From the NCBI RefSeq assembly GCF_042466665.1, contig NZ_CP162102.1, positions 1,240,001-1,304,000 on the forward strand: a stretch of 64,000 bases of DNA. Direction: 5' to 3'. This DNA is from Peterkaempfera podocarpi. Its GTDB lineage: Bacteria; Actinomycetota; Actinomycetes; Streptomycetales; Streptomycetaceae. A model generated the notes under the pieces. That model saw nothing but the letters and a program-made list of their open reading frames with translations, was not told the origin of the DNA and searched no databases. The stretch's first letter is position 1. Each line of letters opens with the position of its first letter. The position numbers and the translations under genes are program-made. This document shows positions 35,370 through 44,081 of this stretch, in pieces.

Positions 35370-36863
35370 ATGACACCCAACGATCCCCCCGCCGGAGCCG
35401 CGACGCTCATCGAACGGCGCACCATCGAGGTCGTGCCCGAATCCGAACGCCATGGCACACCGTTCAACCAGTTCACGCTGTGGTTCGGCGCGAACATGCA
35501 GATCACCGCGGTCGTCAACGGCGCACTGGCCACCGTCTTCGGCGCCGACCCGCTGTGGGGGATCACCGGCCTGCTGGTCGGCAATCTGCTCGGCGGCATC
35601 GTCATGGCACTGCACTCGGCGCAGGGCCCCCGCCTGGGGCTGCCGCAGATGATCTCCAGCCGGGCGCAGTTCGGCGTCTTCGGAGCGGTCCTGCCGCTCG
35701 TCCTGGTCATCGTGATGTACCTCGGCTTCGCCGCCACCGGCACCGTGCTGGCGGGGCAGGCGGTCGACGAGATCGTGCACACCGACATGCAAGGCGTGGG
35801 GATCGCGGTCTTCGGAGTCCTCACCGCCGCCGTCGCCGTACTCGGCTACCGCCACATCCACGCCCTCGGACGGGCCGCGACCGTCCTCGGCGGCATCGGC
35901 TTCACATACCTGGCCGTCCGGCTGGTCACGACCACGCCCCATCTGTCGAGCCTTCTGGGCGCCAAGCCCTTCGACGGCGCGACCTTTCTGCTGGCGATCT
36001 CCCTGGGCGCCGGCTGGCAGCTCACCTATGGCCCCTATGTCGCGGACTACTCACGCTACCTTCCGCGCCTGACCTCGCCGCGCACCACCTTCCACTGCAC
36101 CCTGTGGGGAAGCGTCATCGGGTCCCAGTGGTCCATGGCCTTCGGCGCCCTCGTCGCCGCCGTCCCGGCCGCTTCCGGCGCCGGGTTCCTGGACAACCAG
36201 GTCGGTTTCCTCGGCCGCCTCGGTGGCGGCGGTACGGTGGCGATGCTGGTCTATCTGGTCGTCGTGGTCGGCAAACTGACGGTCAACACGCTCAATGCCT
36301 ACGGCGGGTTCATGTCGATCGTCACCACGGTGTCGGCCTTCACCCGCGAGCGGCATGTCTCACCACGCGCGCGCAGTCTCTACATCATCGGCTTCATCGC
36401 CGCATCGGTGCTCATCGCAGACGTGGCCAGCAGTAACTTCCTCAGCGACTTCAAGAACTTCGTGCTCACTCTGCTGATGGTGTTCACCCCCTGGAGCGCC
36501 ATCAACCTCATCGACTACTACCTGGTCTCGCGCGAGAAGGTCGACATCCCCGCGCTCTACAGGCCGGCCGACCGCTACGGCCGCTGGAACGCCGTGGCAC
36601 TCGGCTGCTACACCGTCGGGGTCGTCGCCCAGATCCCCTTCCTCGACCAGACGCTGTACACCGGACCGATCACCAAGGCACTGGGCGGCGCCGACGTCTC
36701 CTGGATCGTCGGCCTGGTGGTCACCGCGGGCCTGTACCTCCCCCTGGGCCGCAGCCGCTCCCGAGCCCCCGAGCAGATGATCTACCCCGAGGGTTTCCTC
36801 GAGCCGTCCACTCCCGGGGCACCCGCCGAGGTCGGTCACGCCGGGAGCACCTCGAGGCCCTGA
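35370..36863 (+). CDS. NCS1-family purine/cytosine permease-like transporter
   Basis: 497 residues from ATG 35370 with AAGGAGC upstream. About twelve membrane helices. The signature region PFNQFTLWFGANMQITAVVN near residue 32 and GLPQMISSRAQFGVFGAVLP match NCS1 transporters (CodB, PurP and hydantoin permease relatives), which move nucleobases, hydantoins, allantoin or thiamine with H+ or Na+. As the third gene of the IclR operon, it probably imports the substrate handled by the aminotransferase. A strong hairpin follows at 36889-36923. Confidence 0.92.
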   Translation: MTPNDPPAGAATLIERRTIEVVPESERHGTPFNQFTLWFGANMQITAVVNGALATVFGADPLWGITGLLVGNLLGGIVMALHSAQGPRLGLPQMISSRAQFGVFGAVLPLVLVIVMYLGFAATGTVLAGQAVDEIVHTDMQGVGIAVFGVLTAAVAVLGYRHIHALGRAATVLGGIGFTYLAVRLVTTTPHLSSLLGAKPFDGATFLLAISLGAGWQLTYGPYVADYSRYLPRLTSPRTTFHCTLWGSVIGSQWSMAFGALVAAVPAASGAGFLDNQVGFLGRLGGGGTVAMLVYLVVVVGKLTVNTLNAYGGFMSIVTTVSAFTRERHVSPRARSLYIIGFIAASVLIADVASSNFLSDFKNFVLTLLMVFTPWSAINLIDYYLVSREKVDIPALYRPADRYGRWNAVALGCYTVGVVAQIPFLDQTLYTGPITKALGGADVSWIVGLVVTAGLYLPLGRSRSRAPEQMIYPEGFLEPSTPGAPAEVGHAGSTSRP

Positions 36864-36888
36864 CCCGCCCACCGCAGTCCTCGCCCCG

Positions 36889-36923
36889 CCGGCTCGGCCG
36901 AGCACCGCACTCGGCCGAGCCGG
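36889..36923 (+). terminator. 14-bp perfect stem terminator of the IclR operon
   Basis: CCGGCTCGGCCGAG (36889-36902) and CTCGGCCGAGCCGG (36910-36923) are exact complements with a 7-base loop. They begin 26 bases after the permease stop. Confidence 0.85.
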
Positions 36924-37375
36924 GCCACACCGTGGGCAGCGCCTTCCGCCCGCCCGGGAACGGCGGCGGCCCTCACAGGCCGGAGATCACACGGTGTGCG
37001 CATCGAACCGGTCTTCCGGGCTGAGGTCGTACGCTGCCGATCCCCGCCCGCGCGGTGCCGACCTCCACGGCGGCACGTCCGATGCTCCGCCCGCGATCCG
37101 GCGCGGCGGTCACTCGGTTCGCAGCAGGGTGGTCCGTGCCGTCGCAGACTGCGATGAGACGTCCCGGCTGCCCGCGGAGCTCGCCGCCGACCCATGGGTC
37201 GGGGCGCGGCTGACGGACTGCCTCGCCTGGCAGGAGCAGCACCCCGGGAATGAGCGGCACCCACCGCGACAGCGCCGCCGCCGCGGCCCAGCCGACGGAA
37301 ACGAGCAGTTCCACAACCGGCGGGGGCCCCCGCAGCCCTTGTGCCGCGTGCGGGGGCCGGGTCGGGTCGGTGCGC
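36924..37375. other. gene-free stretch between convergent genes
   Basis: No gene, RNA or clear repeat is seen. Open frames here translate to Arg/Pro-rich sequence. It separates the permease terminator from the end of the beta-lactamase-like gene. Confidence 0.45.
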
Positions 37376-38227
37376 TCAGTTGAGGTCTCGGTGGACGGCC
37401 CGGGCCACGCGCTCGATGGTACCGACGCCGTAGTCCATGGTGGCGTTGCCATGGCTCAGCACCACCAGACGGTAGGTGCTGCCGCCGCGGGCGAAGTCGC
37501 CCAGGCTGTGGACCCGCCAGCCGAGCGTGGCCCGCGACAGCCAGCCGTTCTTCACCCGCACCGTCACCCCGGCGGGGGCGCCCGCCGGCGTTCCCCAGCG
37601 CTGCGACGACACGACGGCCGCCATCTGCTTCAGCGCGTAGGCCTGGGAGGTCGGCGTGAGCACACTGTTGGGGGAGTCCAGCAGGGCGAGCAGTTTGAGC
37701 TCGTCTCGAGCGGTGATCTGGGTCAGGCCCCAGTGTCCCTCGGGGTCCAGGGTGGTCTCGCTCATCCCCGCCAGCGTCAGGAAGTTCCGGATCCGGGTGG
37801 TGCCCAGTGACGTCCACAGTGCCGTGGTCGAGTCGTTGTCGGACTGCGTGATCATGGCGGTGATCAGCTTCTGCTCGCTCGCGGTCAGGGAGCGGTGCTG
37901 CTCCTGCGCCCGGCGGAGTGCGGTGGCCAGCACGGTCACCTTGACCGTGCTGGCGGAGTCGAAGCGGCGGTCGTACCCCAGCGAGCACCCGGTGCCGGTG
38001 CGGCGGTCGTAGAGGGCCACGGAGATCGTTCCGGACCGTCCCGACAGCGCCGTGTTGATGTCCTTGGTGAGCTTGGTGGCCAGCGCCTGCGAGGTCCGCG
38101 ATGTGCACAGCGGCCCGGTGGCAGCCTGCGCGGCGGGCGCGAAGCCGGCCAGCGGCAGCAGGGCGAGGGGAACAGCGAGGGCGAGCGGCGCCGTCCGACG
38201 CGTCGCTCGGGATATGAAGGAACGCAC
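37376..38227 (-). CDS. secreted class A beta-lactamase-like serine hydrolase
   Basis: 283 residues from GTG 38227; an earlier in-frame ATG at 38422 lacks a signal. A Sec signal (LALAVPLALLPLAGFAPAAQAA) is followed by the penicillin-recognising fold: SxxK in DSASTVKVTVLATAL, SDN-like in TQSDNDSTTALW and the third box as VKNGWL (KNG in place of KTG). The Glu of the omega loop is not clear, so it may be a DD-peptidase-like or inactive relative and not a real beta-lactamase. It acts outside the cell. No peptidoglycan genes are adjacent. Confidence 0.88.
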   Translation of the reverse strand: MRSFISRATRRTAPLALAVPLALLPLAGFAPAAQAATGPLCTSRTSQALATKLTKDINTALSGRSGTISVALYDRRTGTGCSLGYDRRFDSASTVKVTVLATALRRAQEQHRSLTASEQKLITAMITQSDNDSTTALWTSLGTTRIRNFLTLAGMSETTLDPEGHWGLTQITARDELKLLALLDSPNSVLTPTSQAYALKQMAAVVSSQRWGTPAGAPAGVTVRVKNGWLSRATLGWRVHSLGDFARGGSTYRLVVLSHGNATMDYGVGTIERVARAVHRDLN

Positions 38228-38494
38228 AGGCAGGACTTTCAGACGAGGAGCATCAGGCAGGGCGCACCGGCCGCAGTGACCGTGGGGCACATACGAGCGA
38301 TGTGTGGTGATATTTCCGAGAGCCTGCCGGGCGACTGTCTCAGGTTGATTGCCGTACGAAAACGGTTCGCTTCCGAACTGTCTGCGCGCCCGTCCGGCGC
38401 CGAAGAGGGTGGGATGTGTCACCTGCGCGGCCGTGCACCCTGGCCGCGGCGGGTGCTACGGCGGGCGGGTACGGGGCTGCCGGCCCGACCGGGG

Positions 38495-39757
38495 TCATCC
38501 GGCCAGTCGTCGGGTGCCGCCGTTCTCACGGTCGGCAAGCGCGCGCCAGCCGAGCAGCGCGGCGCCGAGCAGGGCGATACCCGAGACGGAGAAACCGAGC
38601 CGCGCTCCCACATGCTGGCTCACCGCGGCGACGAGGAAACCGGTGAGCGGCACCGTGCCCGGCAGCGCCGTGTTCCACAGGCCCATCACCCTGCCCTGCA
38701 TGTCCGGCTCGGTGCGCAGCTGGACGAGGGTGTTGGCGGAAGCGATGAACCAGATCGAGGTGAAGCCGGTCGCCATCATCGCGCCGAAGGCCTCCGCGAG
38801 GTTCTGGGCGCAGGCCACCAGCAGCACCGCCACCGCCGTGGCCAGGGCCAGCAGCCGCACCCGCCGCCCGCTGGGGACAGGATGCCCGGCCGCGAGCAGC
38901 GCTCCGGGCAGCGCTCCGATGCCGAAGGCGGCCATCAGCGCCCCGTACCCCCCGCCACCCACATGCAGCGCCCGGGTGGCCAGTACGGGCAGGGCGATCC
39001 CCATCGTGAAGATCATTCCGCTGGCCGCGGCCATCGGCAGGCAGGCCCGGACCACCGGAGTCCGCCAGGCGTAGCGCAGCCCGGAAGAGATCGAACCGCG
39101 CTCACGAGGTGCCCGGATGCGCTCCTCGGCGTGCCGCGGCGCCAGCCTGGCCAGGACGTACAGGGGGAGCAGATAGGAGAGCGCGTTCACCAGGAAGCAC
39201 ATCGCCGGACCTGTGGTCGCCAGCAGCACCCCGCCGACGCTGGGGCCCAGCACCCGGGAACTGTTGAGGGCCACCTCCCAGAGGCCGACGGCGCTGGCCA
39301 CCCCGGCCGGGCCGACCAGGTCCACCACATAGACCTGCCGGGCCGGGGCGTCCACGGCCGAGACCACTCCGGTCAGCACCGCGATGGAGAGAATCAGCGC
39401 CAGGTTCAGCACCCCGGTGGCCGCCAGCACACTCAGCGTCACACCAATGATCATCATCAGGGTCTGGGTGACCGTCAGCAGCCTGCGCCGATCCATCCGG
39501 TCCACCAGCGCTCCGGCCCAGGCACCGAGAAGCAGCACAGGACCCAGGGCACAGACCGTCAGCATGCTCAGCCAGAGGGCGTCGCCGCTCTGTTGCAGCA
39601 CGATCCAGGAGAGCGCGACATTCTGGGTCGCCGCCCCGGAGGCCGAGAGGATCTGACTGCCGAACCACCAGCGGAAGTCCCTGCGCCGCAGCGCCTCCCC
39701 CACCTGCCTCAGCGCTCCGCCGCGCAGTCGGCCGTCGCGTGCGATGCCCGCTCCCAT
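38495..39757 (-). CDS. MFS transporter (MFS_3/EntS-like)
   Basis: 420 residues from ATG 39757; ATG 39808 is an alternative, and neither has a strong ribosome binding site. The start EALRRRDFRWWFGSQILSA and motif VDRMDRRRLLTVTQ are typical of EntS-like 12-helix exporters. VDAPARQVYVVDLVG and GALPGALLAAG further support MFS_3. Substrate unknown. It follows the VWA gene on the same strand with a 156-bp gap (from that gene's inferred stop), so joint transcription is possible. Confidence 0.88.
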   Translation of the reverse strand: MGAGIARDGRLRGGALRQVGEALRRRDFRWWFGSQILSASGAATQNVALSWIVLQQSGDALWLSMLTVCALGPVLLLGAWAGALVDRMDRRRLLTVTQTLMMIIGVTLSVLAATGVLNLALILSIAVLTGVVSAVDAPARQVYVVDLVGPAGVASAVGLWEVALNSSRVLGPSVGGVLLATTGPAMCFLVNALSYLLPLYVLARLAPRHAEERIRAPRERGSISSGLRYAWRTPVVRACLPMAAASGMIFTMGIALPVLATRALHVGGGGYGALMAAFGIGALPGALLAAGHPVPSGRRVRLLALATAVAVLLVACAQNLAEAFGAMMATGFTSIWFIASANTLVQLRTEPDMQGRVMGLWNTALPGTVPLTGFLVAAVSQHVGARLGFSVSGIALLGAALLGWRALADRENGGTRRLAG

Positions 39758-39913
39758 ACCCCAGGACGGTAGGGCACCTGACCATTGACTGAACACTCCG
39801 TCTCTCATCGCGAGACCGGTGCGGCCCTGCGACGTGCCAGTGAGGCCTGGAGGACTGGAGGACCGGTGCCTCGCCACCCGATCCCGGCCCCTGCCGTCCG
39901 ACGCAACGGCCTC

Positions 39914-40638
39914 GTCAGCCCGTGATGACGCCGGCCGCCCGCGCGGCCACCAGCCACTGCGGGAACTCCGCCATCAGCGCGTCGTACAGCACGGCGTCCG
40001 GCACCCCGGCGGGCTCGACCCCCGCCCGCATAGAACCCCGCGTTGTCCACGACCCTCCTGCCCGGCACCGGCAACTCGTCCAGCTTCCGCAGGAAGTCGA
40101 ACTCCTTGCTGCCCGGTTCCCCGAAACCCACGAACTGCCAGAACACCGGCAACCGAGCCGCAGTACACAGCAGCCGCTCCGCCGCCGACCGCGACGACGG
40201 GCCGCCGTCCGTCTGGAACACCACCAGCGCGGGCTGCGTCGAGCCGGACGCCTCGTAGTGGTCGAGGACCGCCTGCATCGCCAGGTGGTAGTTGGTCCGC
40301 CCCATATGGCCGTAGCCCTCGTGCAGCGCGTTCACACGGCCCTGGTACCCCTCCAACGCGATCTCCGCGACCCCGTCGACCTCGGTGGAGAAGAACACCA
40401 CCGGCACGACCCCGTCGTCGTCCAGGTTGGCCGCCAGCCCCAGCACCTGCTCCGCCAGCCGCTGCACCGCCCCGTCACGGTAGTGCCGTCGCATACTGCC
40501 CGACCGGTCCAGCACCAGATAGACCGCAGCCCGCCGCTCCCCCGCGACCCCGGCCTTCTCCAGCGATACCCGCGCGCCCTTGTACAGGTTCACCAGCCCC
40601 GGCGCTGCTGCCTGCATCTTCTCCAGACTGATGGCCAT
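39914..40638 (-). CDS. VWA domain protein, TerF-like, with a frameshift near its end
   Basis: From ATG 40638 (AAGGGGGC upstream). MIDAS residues D44-x-S46-x-S48 in LVLDRSGSM, Thr in GHMGRTNYHLA and Asp in FQTDGGPSS are all present, so it should bind a divalent metal. The N-terminal MAISLEKMQAAAPGLVNLYK is the Ter-system VWA/TerF lead. A G5 run on the coding strand (C5 at 40019-40023) shifts the frame. With one G less the product ends AGVPDAVLYDALMAEF ... GVITG at 39914, about 241 residues; as read, an Arg/Gly tail runs to 39805. TerF-type proteins belong to tellurite and stress-response modules; no other ter gene is here. Confidence 0.82.
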
Positions 40639-40746
40639 ACCCGCCCCCTTTGTGCCCTACGGCCGCTCATCGGCCCGCGCCGCACACGGTAGCGCCGCTT
40701 CGGGCACCGTTCGCCCTGTCTGAATGATTGGGGAAGGATGCCGGCC

Positions 40747-40962
40747 ATGGGCGAGATCACTGGGTCTTCGGTGTCCGGGTCGTGGCGGCGTGTTGACGCC
40801 TGGCTTGCGGTGCACGCGCCGGAGACGCTTGCCCTGCTCAACCCTCCTGCCGCTCCGACCGCCCGTCAGGCGACGCAGGCCTGCGGACACGACGGCTGGA
40901 CGGCATGGAAACCCACGGCGTTCCCCGAGCTCGTCCACACCGTCCGCTGGCGCTGGGAGTGA
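40747..40962 (+). CDS. short SMI1/KNR4-like protein, truncated
   Basis: 71 residues from ATG 40747, with GGGGAAGG nine bases upstream. WRRVDAWLAVHAPETLALLN is the N-terminal pattern of streptomycete SMI1/KNR4-family proteins (normally 150-200 residues), but the sequence departs after PPAAPTARQA and ends at WRWE. It looks like a remnant of a larger immunity- or scaffold-type protein. Confidence 0.5.
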   Translation: MGEITGSSVSGSWRRVDAWLAVHAPETLALLNPPAAPTARQATQACGHDGWTAWKPTAFPELVHTVRWRWE

Positions 40963-41213
40963 CATCCCGCGGAGCGGAGTGGAGCGGAGCTGGGCAGCCG
41001 GGCCGCCGGGGCCGGCTTGCCCGGACATCCCCGTCGGTCCGGTCCGGGCGCACCGGAGAGTTGCCCCATCCCCGGCCCCGGGGACCGCTCCTGAGCTCAC
41101 CGCAGCGTCGTACGGCACCTGGCCGGCCGAGCCGGCGGGCAGCATCGGGGTCCGGCTGCCCGGCAGTGGGCCGCAAGGGGGCAGCGACGCGCGGTGAGCG
41201 GTCCGTGCCCAGG

Positions 41214-42013
41214 TCAGGAGAGGCTTGCCAGGAATTCGACGAGGGCGGTGTGCACGGTCGCGGGCTGCTGCAGATGCAGGTCGTGGCTGGTGCCGGGGAC
41301 GCTCATGGCGAGCGTGGAGGGCCGGGTGCCGAGCAATGTGTCGACCTCCTCCGGCGGGATGAAACTCGACTGGGCGAGGATGAGCAGCGTGGGACAGCTG
41401 ACGAGGCCCCACTCGTGCCAGAAGGAGCGCTCGGCGAGCGCCGCCAGCGAGCGGACCATCACATCTCGGTCAAAGCGGGGCCACCATCCGCTGTCGCGTT
41501 CCTCCAGCCCGTCCGCCCAGCCCTCGCCCAAGGCCCGCCGCCGAAGAACCGGACCGCGTGCTCACGCGTCGGGAACGGGACCGGCCAGGATTTCAGCCAT
41601 CGATCGATCTTCGCCGGGCCGCCCGGGTCCGGACCACCCGCCCCGGCCTCGATGAGCACGAGCGCGCGCACCCAGTCGGGGTGCGCCGCAGCGGTCAGCA
41701 TGGCCGTGTGGCCGCCCATCGACTGGCCGAGCAGGACGGGCCGGGTCAGGCCCAGTTGCTCCACGACAGCGGCGACGTCGGCGACATAGGCCTCACGGGA
41801 GACATCCTCCGGATGCCGCTCACCGGCGCCGTGCCCCCGCTGGTCGACGGCGACCACCCGGAATCCGGGACTCAGGCGCCGGGCTGTCACATCCCACTCA
41901 CCTGCGTAGCCGGCGAGGCCGTGCAGCAGCACGATCGGCTGCCCCTGCCCTCCCCAGTCCCGGCAGACGAGCCGGACGCCGTCCCGTACGACCACACGCT
42001 CGGACCATGCCAC
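41214..42013 (-). CDS. alpha/beta hydrolase, frameshifted in the middle
   Basis: GTG 42013 follows GGAGG by seven bases (product VAWSERVVVRDGVRLVCRDW). N-terminal part: IVLLHGLAGYAGEWD (oxyanion HG), VAVDQRGHGAGERHP and the nucleophile elbow LLGQSMGGHTAML. After HAVRFFGG the frame shifts at about 41533-41542; the matching continuation LGEGWADGLEERDSGWWPRF ... CPTLLILAQ and SVPGTSHDLHLQQP (catalytic His) ends at 41214. As read, the first frame stops at 41459. One missing base accounts for it. The rebuilt product, about 266 residues, has a complete triad. Confidence 0.82.
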
Positions 42014-42239
42014 TCTTGGACCTCCAGGTTCTGCGCCGGCAATGATCACAACGCCCAAGTCTGAACGGCGAACGTCCAACTCCCAAGCCCGAAGTCGAAC
42101 TTGAGCTCCGAACTCCGTCGCCGGAGCCGTGCGTGGAACCGTCCGCCGGTCTGCCGGTCCGCGGGTCCGCCGGACCGCCGTTCGGCGGGCCCGCCTGTGT
42201 CCGCACCGGGCCCGGCCCGCGGGTGCACCGGCGATCAGG

Positions 42240-43019
42240 TCAGGAGAACTCGGCCAGCGGATCCGCGACCGCCTCCCGCCAGCGCTTCCGGTGCCCCTCG
42301 GCCAGCAGCCGGTAGTAGAGGGTCTCCCGGCGCTCGTCGGCCGACGACCCGGTGTGGTTGCCGATGTTGTGGGCCAGCAGGTAGTGGGCGAAGAGCACGC
42401 TGCCCGCAGGACCCAACGCCTGTACCGGATCCCCGAGTTCGATCCTCGGATACGGCCCTGGTGCCATCTCGTCGATCCGGGTGAGGGCATCAGCCCCGCG
42501 CTCGGCGAGATACTGCCCGAACCTGAGGTGGGTACGGGGCCACATCCAGAGGTTGCCACGGTCCGGCGCCGTGTGATCGGTGAGCCACACACCGGCGAGC
42601 ACCGTGAAGGTGCCGGGGCGCCCGTCCGGCTCCGTGGGTGTCAGTCCGTCGACGTGCGGGCCACCCGGTCGGTGCGGCCACGGCGGAATAGTGGTCGCCA
42701 CCTGGACGTGCTCGGGGTCCTGCATCCCGAGCCCGCGGCGGAGCAGCTGTCCCGCCAGCGCCTCGACCCCGGTCTCACGGTAGAAGTCGAGCAGCGGGTG
42801 GCCCTCCTCCCCGAAGCGCCGGAAGACAGAGTGCGGTCCCGAATGACCGTCCGCCGGGGGCCACTTCGCAAGCACGGCCCGGACGGCCCTGCGTCCAAAG
42901 GCGATCTGCCGCTGGTCGAGGACCCCTGGGACCACGAGGTATCCCTGCCTGCGGAAGGTCAGCCGCATGTCGTCGCTGATCGCAGCCATGTCCCCCATGC
43001 CAGCACCCGCACTGCTCAT
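42240..43019 (-). CDS. phytanoyl-CoA dioxygenase (PhyH) family Fe(II)/2-oxoglutarate oxygenase
   Basis: 259 residues from ATG 43019 (AAAGGG upstream; an in-frame upstream extension lacks family features). Double-stranded beta-helix marks: TFRRQGYLVVPGVLDQ at the start, the metal pair H-x-D in GGPHVDGLTP, FTVLAGVWLTDHT, DRGNLWMWPRTH, and the distal His in FAHYLLAHNIGNHTG. Iron ligands are therefore present. Substrates of actinobacterial members include lipids and antibiotics; none is suggested by the neighbours. Confidence 0.88.
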   Translation of the reverse strand: MSSAGAGMGDMAAISDDMRLTFRRQGYLVVPGVLDQRQIAFGRRAVRAVLAKWPPADGHSGPHSVFRRFGEEGHPLLDFYRETGVEALAGQLLRRGLGMQDPEHVQVATTIPPWPHRPGGPHVDGLTPTEPDGRPGTFTVLAGVWLTDHTAPDRGNLWMWPRTHLRFGQYLAERGADALTRIDEMAPGPYPRIELGDPVQALGPAGSVLFAHYLLAHNIGNHTGSSADERRETLYYRLLAEGHRKRWREAVADPLAEFS

Positions 43020-43217
43020 GGAGCAAGCCCTTTGTTTGCCTCGCGGCCCCGATGGGACGGGCACCGGGGCCCCACCGGACGAGCCATGGCTGTACCCCGG
43101 TGGTGTCCGGACTCCTCCGGCGCCAGGCGCACAGAGAACACAGCACCCGTGACCCACTGGCGAGAGGTCCTTGGAGCCCGAGGTCGGGAGTGGGACAGGA
43201 GCGGCCGAGAACCCCTG

Positions 43218-43895
43218 TCAGCGGCGCGAGGCGGTGCGCTTGGGCGGGGCTATACGGACCCGCTTCTCCACGGGCGCGCTTTCGATGTCGTCGAGCTGCG
43301 CGACGATCGTGCTGCGCAGGTCGTCGTAGTCCTCGAAGGAGTGGTCGGTGAAGAGGGTGTAACCCGTCCACATCAGGTTGGCGCATACTCGCGCCGGCAC
43401 CCGGCCGGTCTGGGCACCCATGCCGACCAGTGCCACCGACCGGATGCTGCCGGGCGCTTTCTCGTTCTGCCGGTGGATCGCCTGGAACGCGGCGGCGCAG
43501 GCCAGAGCCACATTCAGGGTCTCACTGACGTTCTGCGAGGAGGCCTCCATCGTCGGTGTCGAGATCAGAAACCGCGGCTTGACGGCCCCGGACGGAACAC
43601 ACACCGCGCTGCCCACCGGGAGAGCTCCCGCGAACTGGCTGCGGATCGCCCTCTGCACCCGCAGCTGGATGCCCGCTCCCAGATACCGCTTGACGGCCGC
43701 GTCGACCCCGCCGTCCATCCGGCCCCGGGAGTTGGTGGGGCTGACCCAGGCGTCGACGTCCTCGTCGAGGATCGAGCCCTTGCGGATCTCGATCCCGGGG
43801 GTGTCGGCGAACGCCGCCCGCCACGCCTCCACCACTGCGGTGTTGATGTCGGTCAGCACCACCCTGAGCGGCGACTGCATGCGGTCCACGGTCAT
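43218..43895 (-). CDS. macro domain protein (ADP-ribose binding or hydrolysing)
   Basis: 225 residues from ATG 43895 with GGAG seven bases upstream. After LRVVLTDINTAVVEAWRAAF comes the macro core: GSILDEDVDAWVSPTNSRGR, MDGGVDAAVKRYLG and the second ADP-ribose loop VALVGMGAQTGRVPARVCAN. Macro domains bind or cleave ADP-ribose from proteins, DNA or metabolites. The NSxxxMDGG layout is like that of Poa1p/DarG-related relatives. A basic tail (KRVRIAPPKRTASRR) could touch nucleic acid. It is divergent, by 186 bp, from the ADP-ribosyltransferase fusion gene, so reversal of that enzyme's product is the obvious hypothesis. Confidence 0.85.
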   Translation of the reverse strand: MTVDRMQSPLRVVLTDINTAVVEAWRAAFADTPGIEIRKGSILDEDVDAWVSPTNSRGRMDGGVDAAVKRYLGAGIQLRVQRAIRSQFAGALPVGSAVCVPSGAVKPRFLISTPTMEASSQNVSETLNVALACAAAFQAIHRQNEKAPGSIRSVALVGMGAQTGRVPARVCANLMWTGYTLFTDHSFEDYDDLRSTIVAQLDDIESAPVEKRVRIAPPKRTASRR

Positions 43896-44081
43896 GGTTC
43901 ACTCCGATCCGGAACGGTCACTCAACTGATCGGGACGCTACCGTGCCCCACTGACAGAGCGGCCCCGGGACCGGCACTGCGCCAACCACGGTGCGGTGTC
44001 GGTGGGCTGACCTATCCTCATGGACACTTCGCCGATCAGGCCTTCCATCAGCACAGTGCGACCCATCGGAGTCCCTCCACC

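Noticed and set aside
37376..38227. Calling the serine hydrolase a true beta-lactamase
   Set aside because: SxxK and SDN are present, but the third box is KNG and the omega-loop Glu is not clear, so only the fold is claimed.
42129..44081. Long in-frame extension upstream of the UDG/ADP-ribosyltransferase start
   Set aside because: It overlaps the PhyH and macro genes on the other strand and has no domain sequence; the UDG domain begins just after ATG 44082, which has a ribosome binding site.
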